Source of the DNA: Pseudomonas taiwanensis
GTDB taxonomy: Bacteria > Pseudomonadota > Gammaproteobacteria > Pseudomonadales > Pseudomonadaceae
Assembly: GCF_013393345.1 (NCBI RefSeq)
Contig: NZ_QJRF01000077.1
Coordinates: forward strand, 1 to 35,078
Length of the DNA: 35,078 nt
Reading direction: 5' to 3'
Shown here: in pieces, positions 18,301 through 25,157 of the stretch
How the letters are laid out: each line of letters opens with the position of its first letter
Numbering within the stretch: position 1 is the first letter of the stretch
Position numbers and translations under genes: made by a program
The notes under the pieces: model-generated
The model's input: only the letters and a program-made list of their open reading frames with translations
Databases searched by the model: none
What the model was told of the DNA's origin: nothing

Positions 18301-19209
18301 CCAGGGTTCGTCTTCGCTGGCAACCACCTGCGCCGCACCGAGATAGAGCCCCCTCAGACGCGGCGCCTCACCCTGCGCATTCCCCTGGAATACCGGTTCG
18401 AGCAGCGCGCGCAGATTGCCGCGCAAGCCATCCAACTGGCCCGGCAGTCGGTAGAGGTCTTCTCCCAACTCGCCCTTGATGGCCGCCACTTCGAGGATCG
18501 CCGCCTGCACGCCCTGGACCACCTGGTCGATGGCGTCATCCAGCCAGTAACCCTGCCAGCCCGCCTCCAGCGCATAGGGGGAAGCCCAGCCCAAGGCACG
18601 CTCACCGCCCTCTTCCGGCAATGCAGCGACCAGCTCCTGAAACCCCGGCATTTCCTCGAGGCCCGTGACCAGAACATGCATCGGCAAGCTCAGGCCCAGG
18701 CGCTGCAGCATTTCTCCGAAGCGCCGCCGTGCGGCGATGGCATCGGCTGCCAGTTGGGCATCGTCCAGCAGGCGCGGTAGCGGGATGGTCCAGATCACGC
18801 CGTCCAGCGGCCGCTGCCCACGCAGGCGCAGCAACATGCCGAGCAGCCGACGCCAGGCAAAGGCCGGCACCGTGCCGCCTTCCTCCGGCAGGAACAGCCC
18901 TTGGGGCACCACCAGCAGGCAACCGTCGGGATCGAGCCACCAGCGGCCGAACCAGGCGGCCCGCCCGGCCGGTGCCAACTGCCAATCCGGACACAGCTGG
19001 CTGCCTTCACGCGGATCGCCCACCAGCAACAACCACGGCGTCTGATACCGGTCCTGGCTGCCCTGGTCGTGTTCCATCTTGCGCACGGCGGCATAGAAAC
19101 TGCGGATGGCCGCGCCGGATTGGGTGCGCAGCCACCACCAGAGTGCAGCGAGGGCGACCAGGAGCAGGAGCAGCGCAAGGACGATCAGGGCGATGGCGAA
19201 GCCGCTCAT
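15388..19209 (-). CDS. tssM: TssM (IcmF), T6SS inner-membrane complex protein
   Basis: 1273 residues, the largest gene here. Residues 4-27 are a strong membrane segment and 349-369 another; everything after is the large periplasmic IcmF/VasK region, with the C-terminal domain that contacts TssJ. The cytoplasmic part between the membrane segments has the usual TssM position for a P-loop, but reads GDPREGSQL (64-72), without GK[ST]. The later TKxD-type box is also changed (VTGLEEMPGF). So the NTPase module looks degenerate. TssM forms the trans-envelope channel with TssL and TssJ. It overlaps tssL and tssA by 4 bases each. Confidence 0.92.
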   Translation of the reverse strand: MSGFAIALIVLALLLLLVALAALWWWLRTQSGAAIRSFYAAVRKMEHDQGSQDRYQTPWLLLVGDPREGSQLCPDWQLAPAGRAAWFGRWWLDPDGCLLVVPQGLFLPEEGGTVPAFAWRRLLGMLLRLRGQRPLDGVIWTIPLPRLLDDAQLAADAIAARRRFGEMLQRLGLSLPMHVLVTGLEEMPGFQELVAALPEEGGERALGWASPYALEAGWQGYWLDDAIDQVVQGVQAAILEVAAIKGELGEDLYRLPGQLDGLRGNLRALLEPVFQGNAQGEAPRLRGLYLGAAQVVASEDEPWELNTREAAPVRGVFTRSLWRQRFLAEHGLAQAVPRILRLRQRWQQVVAGTAAVVGAFWLLGMLWVWHDGQRDARELTRVLQVAQNNHVTLKDPARSEEQARRNLLGFWRLLQDAPRWHYASLVYPTSWFSSLDGRMDNVLRSMARSEAMHPLGQLQRAELDKLLAIRVGDRRTSVEGEQPEDWPNYVKARNLAYGASSLAQQNRLFADVLSGDKGVLEPLAQLGNTALGLDLNTADLRRRAYYDRVLRGLGGPGLAPLDLQSQRQALSQQYQALMKLWLTQYFLADNFVRPAGYLKVHLESLQGGQGNTLPELEEINSLIDTLEDLIALTNSAWSHSNGEELVPGYRNHMETVRQNGLLGPAVEQNLEAEAGRLRKGFHGQWIASIGTRSNLLQRQAGGTLTLQEHISALDKAIKGLLKRDFVVVALRRDAAEPDPRTLRYVDSRALAQAQGFVDSYRAFVGQELAQIPPDYREGMLKAAGEAATRAIWASLSASDPRPQSAASKAFDVPVEQAGQVLNALLTLDRADLAGALRSRLTRMAMADVDSALGNIDALPVFTQRFDIDQWDGGRNLGLQLFRSSDVQDLKNSLGQQFAVILSTTEGAAPALSWLQEQTGLSFAERDRIARLAGLSEEMTKYKAQNPTSSPALFEQLVSRDFVEMDMGSCTQVLATATLSTGVGDLARRTHTLRERASQRCSQLQQQRAAQAWNDLADYFNQYLADRFPFAYSLQADDADPARVQHLVELIDSRLAQAEEGLKWSNASDRPAAEDFLARLKQARSWLGPLFLRDPSGSLGVELDVRWRTDRDDERGADQVIAWGLHAGDKQIGFPGEVQRLHWNVGDPVQLLLRWAKDGSQRPSIDPLQPSMAVSDLEAGWEYRGPWALLRLMRSHVVLQRQPSMDYTDFPLTLQVPVRGTPSGNQQALMFMRVSLMTQGGKLPLSIQPLPVKAPRSPFTHSHSASLVSTEATP

Positions 19210-19976
19210 TCCGACTGCTCCCCGTCATCCAGGGTGGCGGCCAGGTGCAGGACGGGCTCCAACTCGGACTCGATGTCGCTCCATAGCCAATGCCCAACTA
19301 CGGTCAGCAGCAGCGCAACGCCGGCAATCGCCAACCCCAGGCGCAGGCCATCCGGCAATGCGCGGCGCAAGGGTCGGCTCAAGGGCTCGGCGCGCAGTGG
19401 ACGTTCCAGGCTTTGCAGCGCGCCGGCTGCGGCAGGCTCGCGCTGCCAGGCGAAGGTGAACAACGCCTGCCGCCAGCGTTCGTGCATGGCCTGGCCCCGC
19501 TCTCCGCGCAGTTGGCCGTGGAACCCGAGCACCAGGCATTGCAGGTAGACGTTGGCGAGGTCGCGGGTGGTCGGGGCGCGCTCCTTGAGAAGGCTGCGAA
19601 TGGCCATGGGCAAACGCTCACCGGCATTGCGCGAGCCGTACAGCCGCGCCTCCAGCGGCCGCGCCTGCCAGGTGACCTGTCCGGCCCAGTTGCCGAACAC
19701 CAGGGTCTCGTCCAGCAGCGCCACGAAGGCGTAGACCATCGCCTTGACCTGGGCCGCAGCCGGCTCGCCGACGCTGGCAAAGGCGCTGCGCCAGAGACGG
19801 CGAACGATGCGCGTGGCGGTCTCGGCGGTGCGCTCTACCAACTGGCCGTCGCTGTCGTCGGCGTCTTCCAGCTCGTCCCAGGCGTCACGCCATTCCAGCC
19901 AGGCCTGACGGAACGCGAGGCTCAGGGGTGCTTCACCGAACTCCGGCGGATACAGGGCCACACTCCGTTCCGGCAT
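19206..19976 (-). CDS. tssL: TssL (DotU), T6SS inner-membrane complex protein
   Basis: 256 residues. A cytoplasmic helical DotU domain (about 15-200, with VYAFVALLDETLVFGNW as a family stretch) is followed by one C-terminal membrane anchor (about 211-232) and a short periplasmic tail. There is no OmpA-like peptidoglycan-binding extension, so wall anchoring would need another protein. TssL recruits the TssK baseplate to TssM. The stop overlaps tssM by 4 bases, and the start lies 18 bases after the tssK stop. Confidence 0.92.
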   Translation of the reverse strand: MPERSVALYPPEFGEAPLSLAFRQAWLEWRDAWDELEDADDSDGQLVERTAETATRIVRRLWRSAFASVGEPAAAQVKAMVYAFVALLDETLVFGNWAGQVTWQARPLEARLYGSRNAGERLPMAIRSLLKERAPTTRDLANVYLQCLVLGFHGQLRGERGQAMHERWRQALFTFAWQREPAAAGALQSLERPLRAEPLSRPLRRALPDGLRLGLAIAGVALLLTVVGHWLWSDIESELEPVLHLAATLDDGEQSE

Positions 19977-19994
19977 TTGCGCGTCCTTGGCTGG

Positions 19995-21329
19995 TCAGGC
20001 GAATTCGTGTGCATTGGTGACGAACAACACCACCTGCCAGGGCCCCACCAGCACGCCTTGGCCGGGCACCACGATGCAGAGTTTCTGCTCGGGATCGAAC
20101 CACTCTCCGGCAGCCTGGACGACGAACAGCCGGGTGTCCTCCCCGACGCTGTAGGCGACCTGCTCGGCGCGGCTCATGGATTGGTGCGCCAAACCACTCA
20201 TGCGCTGGCGAGCGAGGGTGGGTACCTGGCCCTGGGCGGCGATGATGGCCTGCCCCAGCCAGTAGGAAGCTGCCTGCTCACCGGCGCCGGCCGGCATGCG
20301 CAGGCCGATCACCAGGCGCTGGCGACGGGACTGGAGGTCGGGTAGCTGGATGGTGAAACCTTGTTCCACCTGCTCGAATACCAAGCAGCGATAGCCGACC
20401 CGCACGCGGGTCAGGGCGTTCTCCAGCCACTCGAGCACTTCGTCGTAACCGCGCTTGAGGTCGAGGTAATCCAGCGGCGCGAAAGCCGGCACTCCGGCCA
20501 CCGGGTCCAGCGCACACCAGGCGCCGGCCATTCCGACCAGCAGACCATGTAGACGGTCCGGTGCGGCGACCCGGCTATTGACCGCCGCCTCCACCTCAGG
20601 CAATCGCGCCCAGAGCGCGGCGAGCTGGCGGCGAATCTCCGCCATATCATCATGATTGCCCGCCTGCTCCGCCTGCCTCAGGCGGCCGCCGAGGAACAGG
20701 CATTTCTCCCGTGTGCGGGCACAGAGGGCGGCAACCGCGCGGCCGAGCACGGATTCGGGCAGGACGCGCGGCGTCGGTGCCACATAGGATTGGAGGACGA
20801 ACCCGCCGCCCTCCTTGGCGATGCGCAACACCGGCAGGCAGACGGAATCCGCGCGACCGGTCTCGGTCACCAGTCGCGCGGCAGGCCGCCAGACCAGAAT
20901 GGGTTCGGGGTGTTCGCCGCTGGCCAGATCCGGAACCGCGTCGCCTACCGCCGATTGCAGGCGGCCACGCAGCGGCAGTACCTGGCCGCCACGCCCGAGC
21001 GGATTGACGGCAAGGAAAACGGTAGCGCTGGAGGTCGCGGACTGGGCGATGGCGGCGCTCACATCCAGCTCCAGTACCGTGCCTTCACCGGGCTTGATGC
21101 TCACCGGCAGGCCGTCGGGCAGGATGGCTTCGAGGGCGAGCACGCGCACCAGGCCAGCGCTCAATGCGGCGGGATCGAGTTCGAGTTGGGAGATGCCCCA
21201 GAACCAGGGATTGCCAGCTTGGGCGAAATGGGCAGCGAGGACTTCGGCGCGCAACCCTTGCAGCTGGAAATGCTGGGGCAGCAATTGCATGCCCTCGTGC
21301 CAACACACCGCGTCAGGCAGAACTTTCAT
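19995..21329 (-). CDS. tssK: TssK, T6SS baseplate-membrane adaptor
   Basis: 444 residues, the standard length. The N-terminus carries the family hallmark WHEGMQLLPQHFQ (about 10-22), which starts the shell-like domain that binds the baseplate; the C-terminal domain binds TssL/TssM. The start at 21329 has an AAGGGGAG ribosome site. A 65-base gap separates it from tssJ upstream. It is cytoplasmic and not catalytic. Confidence 0.95.
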   Translation of the reverse strand: MKVLPDAVCWHEGMQLLPQHFQLQGLRAEVLAAHFAQAGNPWFWGISQLELDPAALSAGLVRVLALEAILPDGLPVSIKPGEGTVLELDVSAAIAQSATSSATVFLAVNPLGRGGQVLPLRGRLQSAVGDAVPDLASGEHPEPILVWRPAARLVTETGRADSVCLPVLRIAKEGGGFVLQSYVAPTPRVLPESVLGRAVAALCARTREKCLFLGGRLRQAEQAGNHDDMAEIRRQLAALWARLPEVEAAVNSRVAAPDRLHGLLVGMAGAWCALDPVAGVPAFAPLDYLDLKRGYDEVLEWLENALTRVRVGYRCLVFEQVEQGFTIQLPDLQSRRQRLVIGLRMPAGAGEQAASYWLGQAIIAAQGQVPTLARQRMSGLAHQSMSRAEQVAYSVGEDTRLFVVQAAGEWFDPEQKLCIVVPGQGVLVGPWQVVLFVTNAHEFA

Positions 21330-21394
21330 ACCACTCCCCTTCGACGTCCGACGTTGTCGCGAGCTCGACGCCCTGCTGCTTCAGGGGCCTTCCG

Positions 21395-21868
21395 TCACTG
21401 CTCGTTCTCGCTCAGCAAGCGCATTTCCCTGCTATCGAACCGGAGCCAGGCACGGCTCTGCTCATCCAGCCTCAGGCGGTGAGCACCGGGTGTGTTATAG
21501 CCGGCAAAGACCAAAAGTCCAGCCGCGCTATCACCCGCCAATGGAAACTCGCGAGCCTCCATGAATTGCCCCGGAACCAGCTCCAGGCTCCACACCGAAA
21601 ACTGCTGGCGATAGTCGCGACGGAACTGCTCGCGCTCGGTGAACCACTGCCGTGCCGTGATGCCCGAAAGCACCTTGAGCAGCTCGGGGTCGCGCACCGC
21701 GATGAAGTCGACCGCGATGGGTGTGTCGTCGTTGGCACGCGCGGCGACGTCCAGGGTCAGGGCATCGAGTTGGACCTTGGGACCAAGAAGATCGGAGCAT
21801 CCTCCCAGCAAGATCGCAGCAGCCAGGCACAACGATTTCGCGCAACAAATGAAACGTCCTTGCTTCAT
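21395..21868 (-). CDS. tssJ: TssJ, T6SS outer-membrane lipoprotein
   Basis: 157 residues with a lipoprotein signal: lipobox LGGC ending at Cys24. Ser follows the cysteine, which allows transport to the outer membrane. The mature part is the small TssJ beta-sandwich (DALTLDVAARANDDTPIAVD, then the FTEREQFRRD helix region) that docks on TssM in the periplasm. First gene of the minus-strand half of the cluster, divergent from tssB. Only a weak ribosome site is visible. Confidence 0.9.
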   Translation of the reverse strand: MKQGRFICCAKSLCLAAAILLGGCSDLLGPKVQLDALTLDVAARANDDTPIAVDFIAVRDPELLKVLSGITARQWFTEREQFRRDYRQQFSVWSLELVPGQFMEAREFPLAGDSAAGLLVFAGYNTPGAHRLRLDEQSRAWLRFDSREMRLLSENEQ

Positions 21869-21926
21869 GGTGGTCTGATTCCGGTTTGCGTTTGCAAATT
21901 TATAGACCTGTTCTAGCGTGTCTGAG

Positions 21927-21949
21927 TAGTTCGTCGGACAGACGAACTA
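21927..21949. promoter_or_regulatory. Perfect dyad, candidate operator of the T6SS cluster
   Basis: TAGTTCGTC, five bases, GACGAACTA: 9-base perfect arms, 23 bases in all, the size and shape of a dimeric regulator site (TetR-like or similar). It sits midway between tssJ and tssB, so one protein could control both halves. The cognate regulator is not in the window. Confidence 0.45.
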
Positions 21950-22032
21950 GAGGGATCGCCAAGGACAGGCTTGCGTGTAGTTCCCCCCTGTCGCGTCGTG
22001 ATCCAGCAAGGGAGTGCGATGACAGGACCAGT

Positions 22033-22063
22033 CCGATGCATTGCGCTCGTGGCAATGCACCGG
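22033..22063 (+). promoter_or_regulatory. Leader hairpin pairing with the tssB ribosome site
   Basis: TGCATTGC (22037-22044) pairs perfectly with GCAATGCA (22052-22059). After one A/C mismatch, CCG (22033-22035) pairs with CGG (22061-22063), covering part of the GGAG ribosome site of tssB. It may limit translation or be a target for an RNA-binding regulator. Confidence 0.4.
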
Positions 22064-22074
22064 AGCCCACCAAC

Positions 22075-22617
22075 ATGGCAGAAAGCACGCAGCACAAACT
22101 GGACCGGGTTCGCCCGCCCCGCGTACAGATCACCTACGACGTCGAGATCGGCGACGCCATCGAGAAGAAGGAACTGCCACTGGTCGTCGGCATCCTCGCC
22201 GACCTCTCCGGCAAGCCCGAGCAACCCCTGCCGAAGCTCATCGAGCGCCGCTTCACCGAGATCGACCGCGACAACTTCAACCAGGTCCTTTCCTCCATCG
22301 CACCGCGCGCCACCCTGCAGGTGGACAACACCATCACCGGCGACGGCAGCAAGCTCAACGTCGAGCTGCGCTTCAAGGACATGGACGACTTCGACCCGGT
22401 CAACATCGTCAAGCAGATCACTCCCCTGCGCCGCCTGTTCGAGGCCCGCCAGCGCCTGCGCGACCTGCTCACCAAGCTCGATGGCAATGACGACCTCGAC
22501 AAGCTGCTGCAGGAAGTGGTGAGCAACACGGAGGGCCTGCAGGAGATCAAGTCGGCCCGCCCCGAAGCCGAAACCGCCACGCCCGAAGGCGAAGCACCGA
22601 CCGAACCCCAGGCCTGA
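22075..22617 (+). CDS. tssB: TssB, T6SS contractile sheath small subunit
   Basis: 180 residues from the ATG at 22075 (GGAG 9 bases upstream). The frame is open 189 bases further, including an in-frame ATG at 22036, but that part is Cys/Arg/Pro-rich and not TssB-like. The conserved core PRVQITYDVEIGDAIEKKEL starts about residue 15, followed by LPLVVGILADLSG and the FNQVL region. A long acidic, Glu/Ala-rich tail ends the protein. TssB and TssC build the contractile sheath that fires Hcp/VgrG and is recycled by ClpV. Confidence 0.95.
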   Translation: MAESTQHKLDRVRPPRVQITYDVEIGDAIEKKELPLVVGILADLSGKPEQPLPKLIERRFTEIDRDNFNQVLSSIAPRATLQVDNTITGDGSKLNVELRFKDMDDFDPVNIVKQITPLRRLFEARQRLRDLLTKLDGNDDLDKLLQEVVSNTEGLQEIKSARPEAETATPEGEAPTEPQA

Positions 22618-22648
22618 TCCGTAGCCCGAACTCCAGGAGGAATCGCTC

Positions 22649-24127
22649 ATGGCAACAGAAGCCGGTGCGAACAGCGAGAGCACCACGCAGACCCTGACCC
22701 TGCTCGACCGAATCGTCGCCGAAGGCCGCATGGCCCACGATGACAGCCAGCAGGATTACGCCCGCGACATGCTCGCGGAATTCGCCACCCAGGTCCTCGA
22801 CGAAGGCATGGCCATCGACAAGGACACCGTGGCCATGATCAACGACCGCATCAGCCAGATCGACGAGCTGATCAGCACCCAGCTCAACGAAGTCCTGCAC
22901 CACCCCGAGCTGCAGAAACTGGAAGCGTCCTGGCGTGGCCTGCATCTGCTGGTACAGAACACCGAGACCAGCACCCGCCTGAAACTGCGCCTGCTCAACG
23001 TCACCCAGAAGGAACTGCAGACCGACCTGGAGAAGGCCGTCGAGTTCGACCAGAGCGCGCTGTTCAAGAAGATCTACGAAGAGGAATACGGCACCTTCGG
23101 CGGCCATCCCTTCAGCCTGCTGGTGGGCGACTACAGCTTCGGCCGACATCCCCAGGACGTGGCCCTGCTGGAAAAGCTGTCCAACGTCGCCGCTGCTGCC
23201 CACGCCCCCTTCATCGCGGCCGCCAACCCGAAGCTGTTCGACATGAACAGCTTTACCGACCTGGCAGTGCCTCGTGACCTGGCGAAGATCTTCGAGAGCC
23301 AGGAGCTGATCAAGTGGCGCAGCTTCCGCGAGAGCGAAGACTCCCGCTACGTCTCCCTGGTGCTGCCACACTTCCTCCTGCGCCTGCCCTACGGCCCGGA
23401 CACCCTGCCGGTGGACGGCATGAACTACATCGAAGACGTCAACGGCACCGACCATTCCCGGTACCTGTGGGGCAACGCCGCCTGGGCGCTGGCCCAGCGC
23501 ATCACGGAGGCCTTCGCCAAGTACGGCTGGTGCGCGGCAATCCGTGGGGCCGAGGGCGGTGGTGCGGTGGAGGGTCTGCCGGCCCACACCTTCCGCACCA
23601 GCTCCGGCGACCTGTCGCTGAAGTGCCCAACCGAAGTGGCGATCACCGACCGTCGCGAGAAGGAACTGAACGATCTCGGTTTCATCGCCCTGTGCCACAA
23701 GAAGAACAGCGACCACGCGGTGTTCTTCGGCGGCCAGACCACCAACAAGGCCAAGCTCTACAACACCAATGAAGCCAACGCCAATGCGCGCATCTCGGCC
23801 ATGCTGCCGTACGTGCTCGCGGCCTCGCGCTTCGCCCACTACCTGAAGGTGATCATGCGCGACAAGGTCGGCAGCTTCATGACCCGCGACAACGTGCAGA
23901 CCTACCTGAACAACTGGATCGCCGACTACGTGCTGATCAACGACAACGCGCCCCAGGAGATCAAGGCCCAGTACCCGCTGCGGGAAGCGCGGGTGGACGT
24001 CTCGGAAGTCGCCGGCAAGCCGGGCGCCTACCGCGCGACCGTGTTCCTCCGCCCGCACTTCCAGTTGGAGGAGCTGACCGCCTCGATCCGCCTCGTGGCC
24101 AGTCTGCCGCCGCCGGTAGCCGCCTGA
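22649..24127 (+). CDS. tssC: TssC, T6SS contractile sheath large subunit
   Basis: 492 residues, the standard length, behind a strong AGGAGG ribosome site 31 bases after tssB. Typical TssC landmarks are SWRGLHLLVQNTE (about 92-104), the LLVGDYSFGRHPQDV strand region (about 155-170), and the C-terminal NNWIADYV and EVAGKPGAYRA segments. Forms the sheath heterodimer with TssB. Confidence 0.96.
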   Translation: MATEAGANSESTTQTLTLLDRIVAEGRMAHDDSQQDYARDMLAEFATQVLDEGMAIDKDTVAMINDRISQIDELISTQLNEVLHHPELQKLEASWRGLHLLVQNTETSTRLKLRLLNVTQKELQTDLEKAVEFDQSALFKKIYEEEYGTFGGHPFSLLVGDYSFGRHPQDVALLEKLSNVAAAAHAPFIAAANPKLFDMNSFTDLAVPRDLAKIFESQELIKWRSFRESEDSRYVSLVLPHFLLRLPYGPDTLPVDGMNYIEDVNGTDHSRYLWGNAAWALAQRITEAFAKYGWCAAIRGAEGGGAVEGLPAHTFRTSSGDLSLKCPTEVAITDRREKELNDLGFIALCHKKNSDHAVFFGGQTTNKAKLYNTNEANANARISAMLPYVLAASRFAHYLKVIMRDKVGSFMTRDNVQTYLNNWIADYVLINDNAPQEIKAQYPLREARVDVSEVAGKPGAYRATVFLRPHFQLEELTASIRLVASLPPPVAA

Positions 24128-24133
24128 CCCGTG

Positions 24134-24160
24134 CCGCCCGCCGGACAGTCCGGCGGGCGG
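24134..24160 (+). terminator. Strong hairpin between tssC and hcp (partial terminator or mRNA processing stem)
   Basis: CCGCCCGCCGGA pairs perfectly with TCCGGCGGGCGG around a CAG loop. The 3' side has only a mixed pyrimidine stretch (CCTTCCTTTTCTCC), not a clean T-tract. It sits 6 bases after the tssC stop and 46 before hcp, so it may attenuate readthrough or protect the 3' end of tssBC mRNA, letting hcp be expressed differently. Confidence 0.6.
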
Positions 24161-24206
24161 ACACCTTCCTTTTCTCCAGACTTTCCAGATTCAGGAGTTC
24201 CAAGCG

Positions 24207-24704
24207 ATGGATGCGATCATTCTCGACCTCGGCGACGACATCAAAGGCGACAGCTTGCTCGAGGGCTATTCCGACAAGATCGAACTGATGTCCTACAGCC
24301 ACAACGTGGCCATGCAGGTCACTAACGACGTCAGCAACTCGGAACGTACCTCCGGCCGCCCGCACATCGGCGAGTTCACCGTCACCAAGTTCATCGACAC
24401 CTCCACCCCGTCGCTGAACGAGTACTGCTGCGCCGGAAAACCCATCACCACGGCGAAGGTCACCATCGGCCGCAACGCCGCCGAAGGCGACGGCAAGATC
24501 CTGCCCTTCATCGTCTACACCATGGACAACGTGGTGCTGTCCAACGTCAGCGTCAGCGGTGGCGCAGGCGGCAAACCGGTGGAAACCCTGTCGCTGAACT
24601 TCACCAAGATCAAATGGGAGCTCACCGCGCAGAAAGACGACGGCACCAAGGAAGGCACCGCCGCCTCCACCTGGGACCTGGCGGCCAACAAGGTGGTCAA
24701 GTAG
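24207..24704 (+). CDS. hcp: Hcp (TssD), T6SS tube protein
   Basis: 165 residues, a typical stand-alone Hcp without C-terminal effector extension. The ribosome site is AGGAG. Family pattern: MDAIILDLGDDIKGDS start, HNVAMQV and GRPHIGEFTVTKFIDTSTP in the first half, and NFTKIKWEL near the end. Hexameric rings stack into the inner tube and can hold small effectors, which matters here because three small cargo-like proteins are encoded downstream. Confidence 0.96.
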   Translation: MDAIILDLGDDIKGDSLLEGYSDKIELMSYSHNVAMQVTNDVSNSERTSGRPHIGEFTVTKFIDTSTPSLNEYCCAGKPITTAKVTIGRNAAEGDGKILPFIVYTMDNVVLSNVSVSGGAGGKPVETLSLNFTKIKWELTAQKDDGTKEGTAASTWDLAANKVVK

Positions 24705-24716
24705 CGACGCACGGCC

Positions 24717-25157
24717 ATGTCGGAAGCCGGCCTGCTGCCGCCGCTGTTCGAGCGTCTTGCCGCCCAGACGGACGACGCGCCGGCCTACGACCGTGAGGCC
24801 CTGGCGGAATCCGTCCGCCAGGAGCTGGCGCGGTTGCTCAACACCCGCCGCGCCAGCGCCAGGCGCGTCCAGCCCCTGACCATCCTCGACTACGGCATCG
24901 GCGACTGGAGCGCACTCCAGGCACGCCGCAGCGATGACCGGCGGCAGCTGGTGCGGGAGATCCGCGCAGCCGTCCAGCACTTCGAACCGCGCCTGCAACT
25001 GACTGAAGTGGAAGCCGAACCGATCCCGGGCCAGCCCCAGCGCTTGCGTCTACGCCTGGCTGGCAGCCTGCGTAGCGGACAGCGCAGCTGGCCGGCGGTG
25101 TTCGTCATCGACAACAACGAAGCGGGCCTCGAGGTAAGCCATGAGCGACTCGATTGA
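24717..25157 (+). CDS. tssE: TssE, T6SS baseplate protein (gp25-like)
   Basis: 146 residues with the gp25-like core LTILDYGIGDWSAL (about 54-67) and the I-R-x-A-V-x-x-F-E-P-R segment. It lies 12 bases after hcp; its last 17 bases overlap tssF. It forms the baseplate wedge with TssF and TssG. No TagJ-type gene lies between hcp and tssE, unlike HSI-I. Confidence 0.92.
   Translation: MSEAGLLPPLFERLAAQTDDAPAYDREALAESVRQELARLLNTRRASARRVQPLTILDYGIGDWSALQARRSDDRRQLVREIRAAVQHFEPRLQLTEVEAEPIPGQPQRLRLRLAGSLRSGQRSWPAVFVIDNNEAGLEVSHERLD

Larger units (their letters stand above)
21869..22074. promoter_or_regulatory. Divergent tssJ / tssB control region
   Basis: A 206-base gap, AT-richer near tssJ, that must hold both T6SS promoters. 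It contains a 9-base perfect dyad (21927-21949) and a hairpin (22033-22063) against the tssB ribosome site. I could not find a well-spaced sigma-54 or convincing sigma-70 promoter. Confidence 0.5.

Noticed and set aside
16525-18780. 751-codon plus-strand frame inside tssM
   Set aside because: Antisense shadow of TssM; low-complexity composition, no ribosome site or family motif.
21869-22074. Sigma-54 promoter for the T6SS operons
   Set aside because: GG...GC pairs near 21906-21950 and 21972-21985 miss the 10-base spacing, and no match to TGGCAC-N5-TTGC was found on either strand.
21886-22074. N-terminal extension of TssB by 63 residues
   Set aside because: The extension is Cys/Arg/Ser/Pro-rich, overlaps the dyad and hairpin, lacks a ribosome site and is not TssB-like; the ATG at 22075 fits the family.
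22547-24058. 503-codon minus-strand frame opposite tssC
   Set aside because: Antisense shadow of a highly conserved sheath gene.
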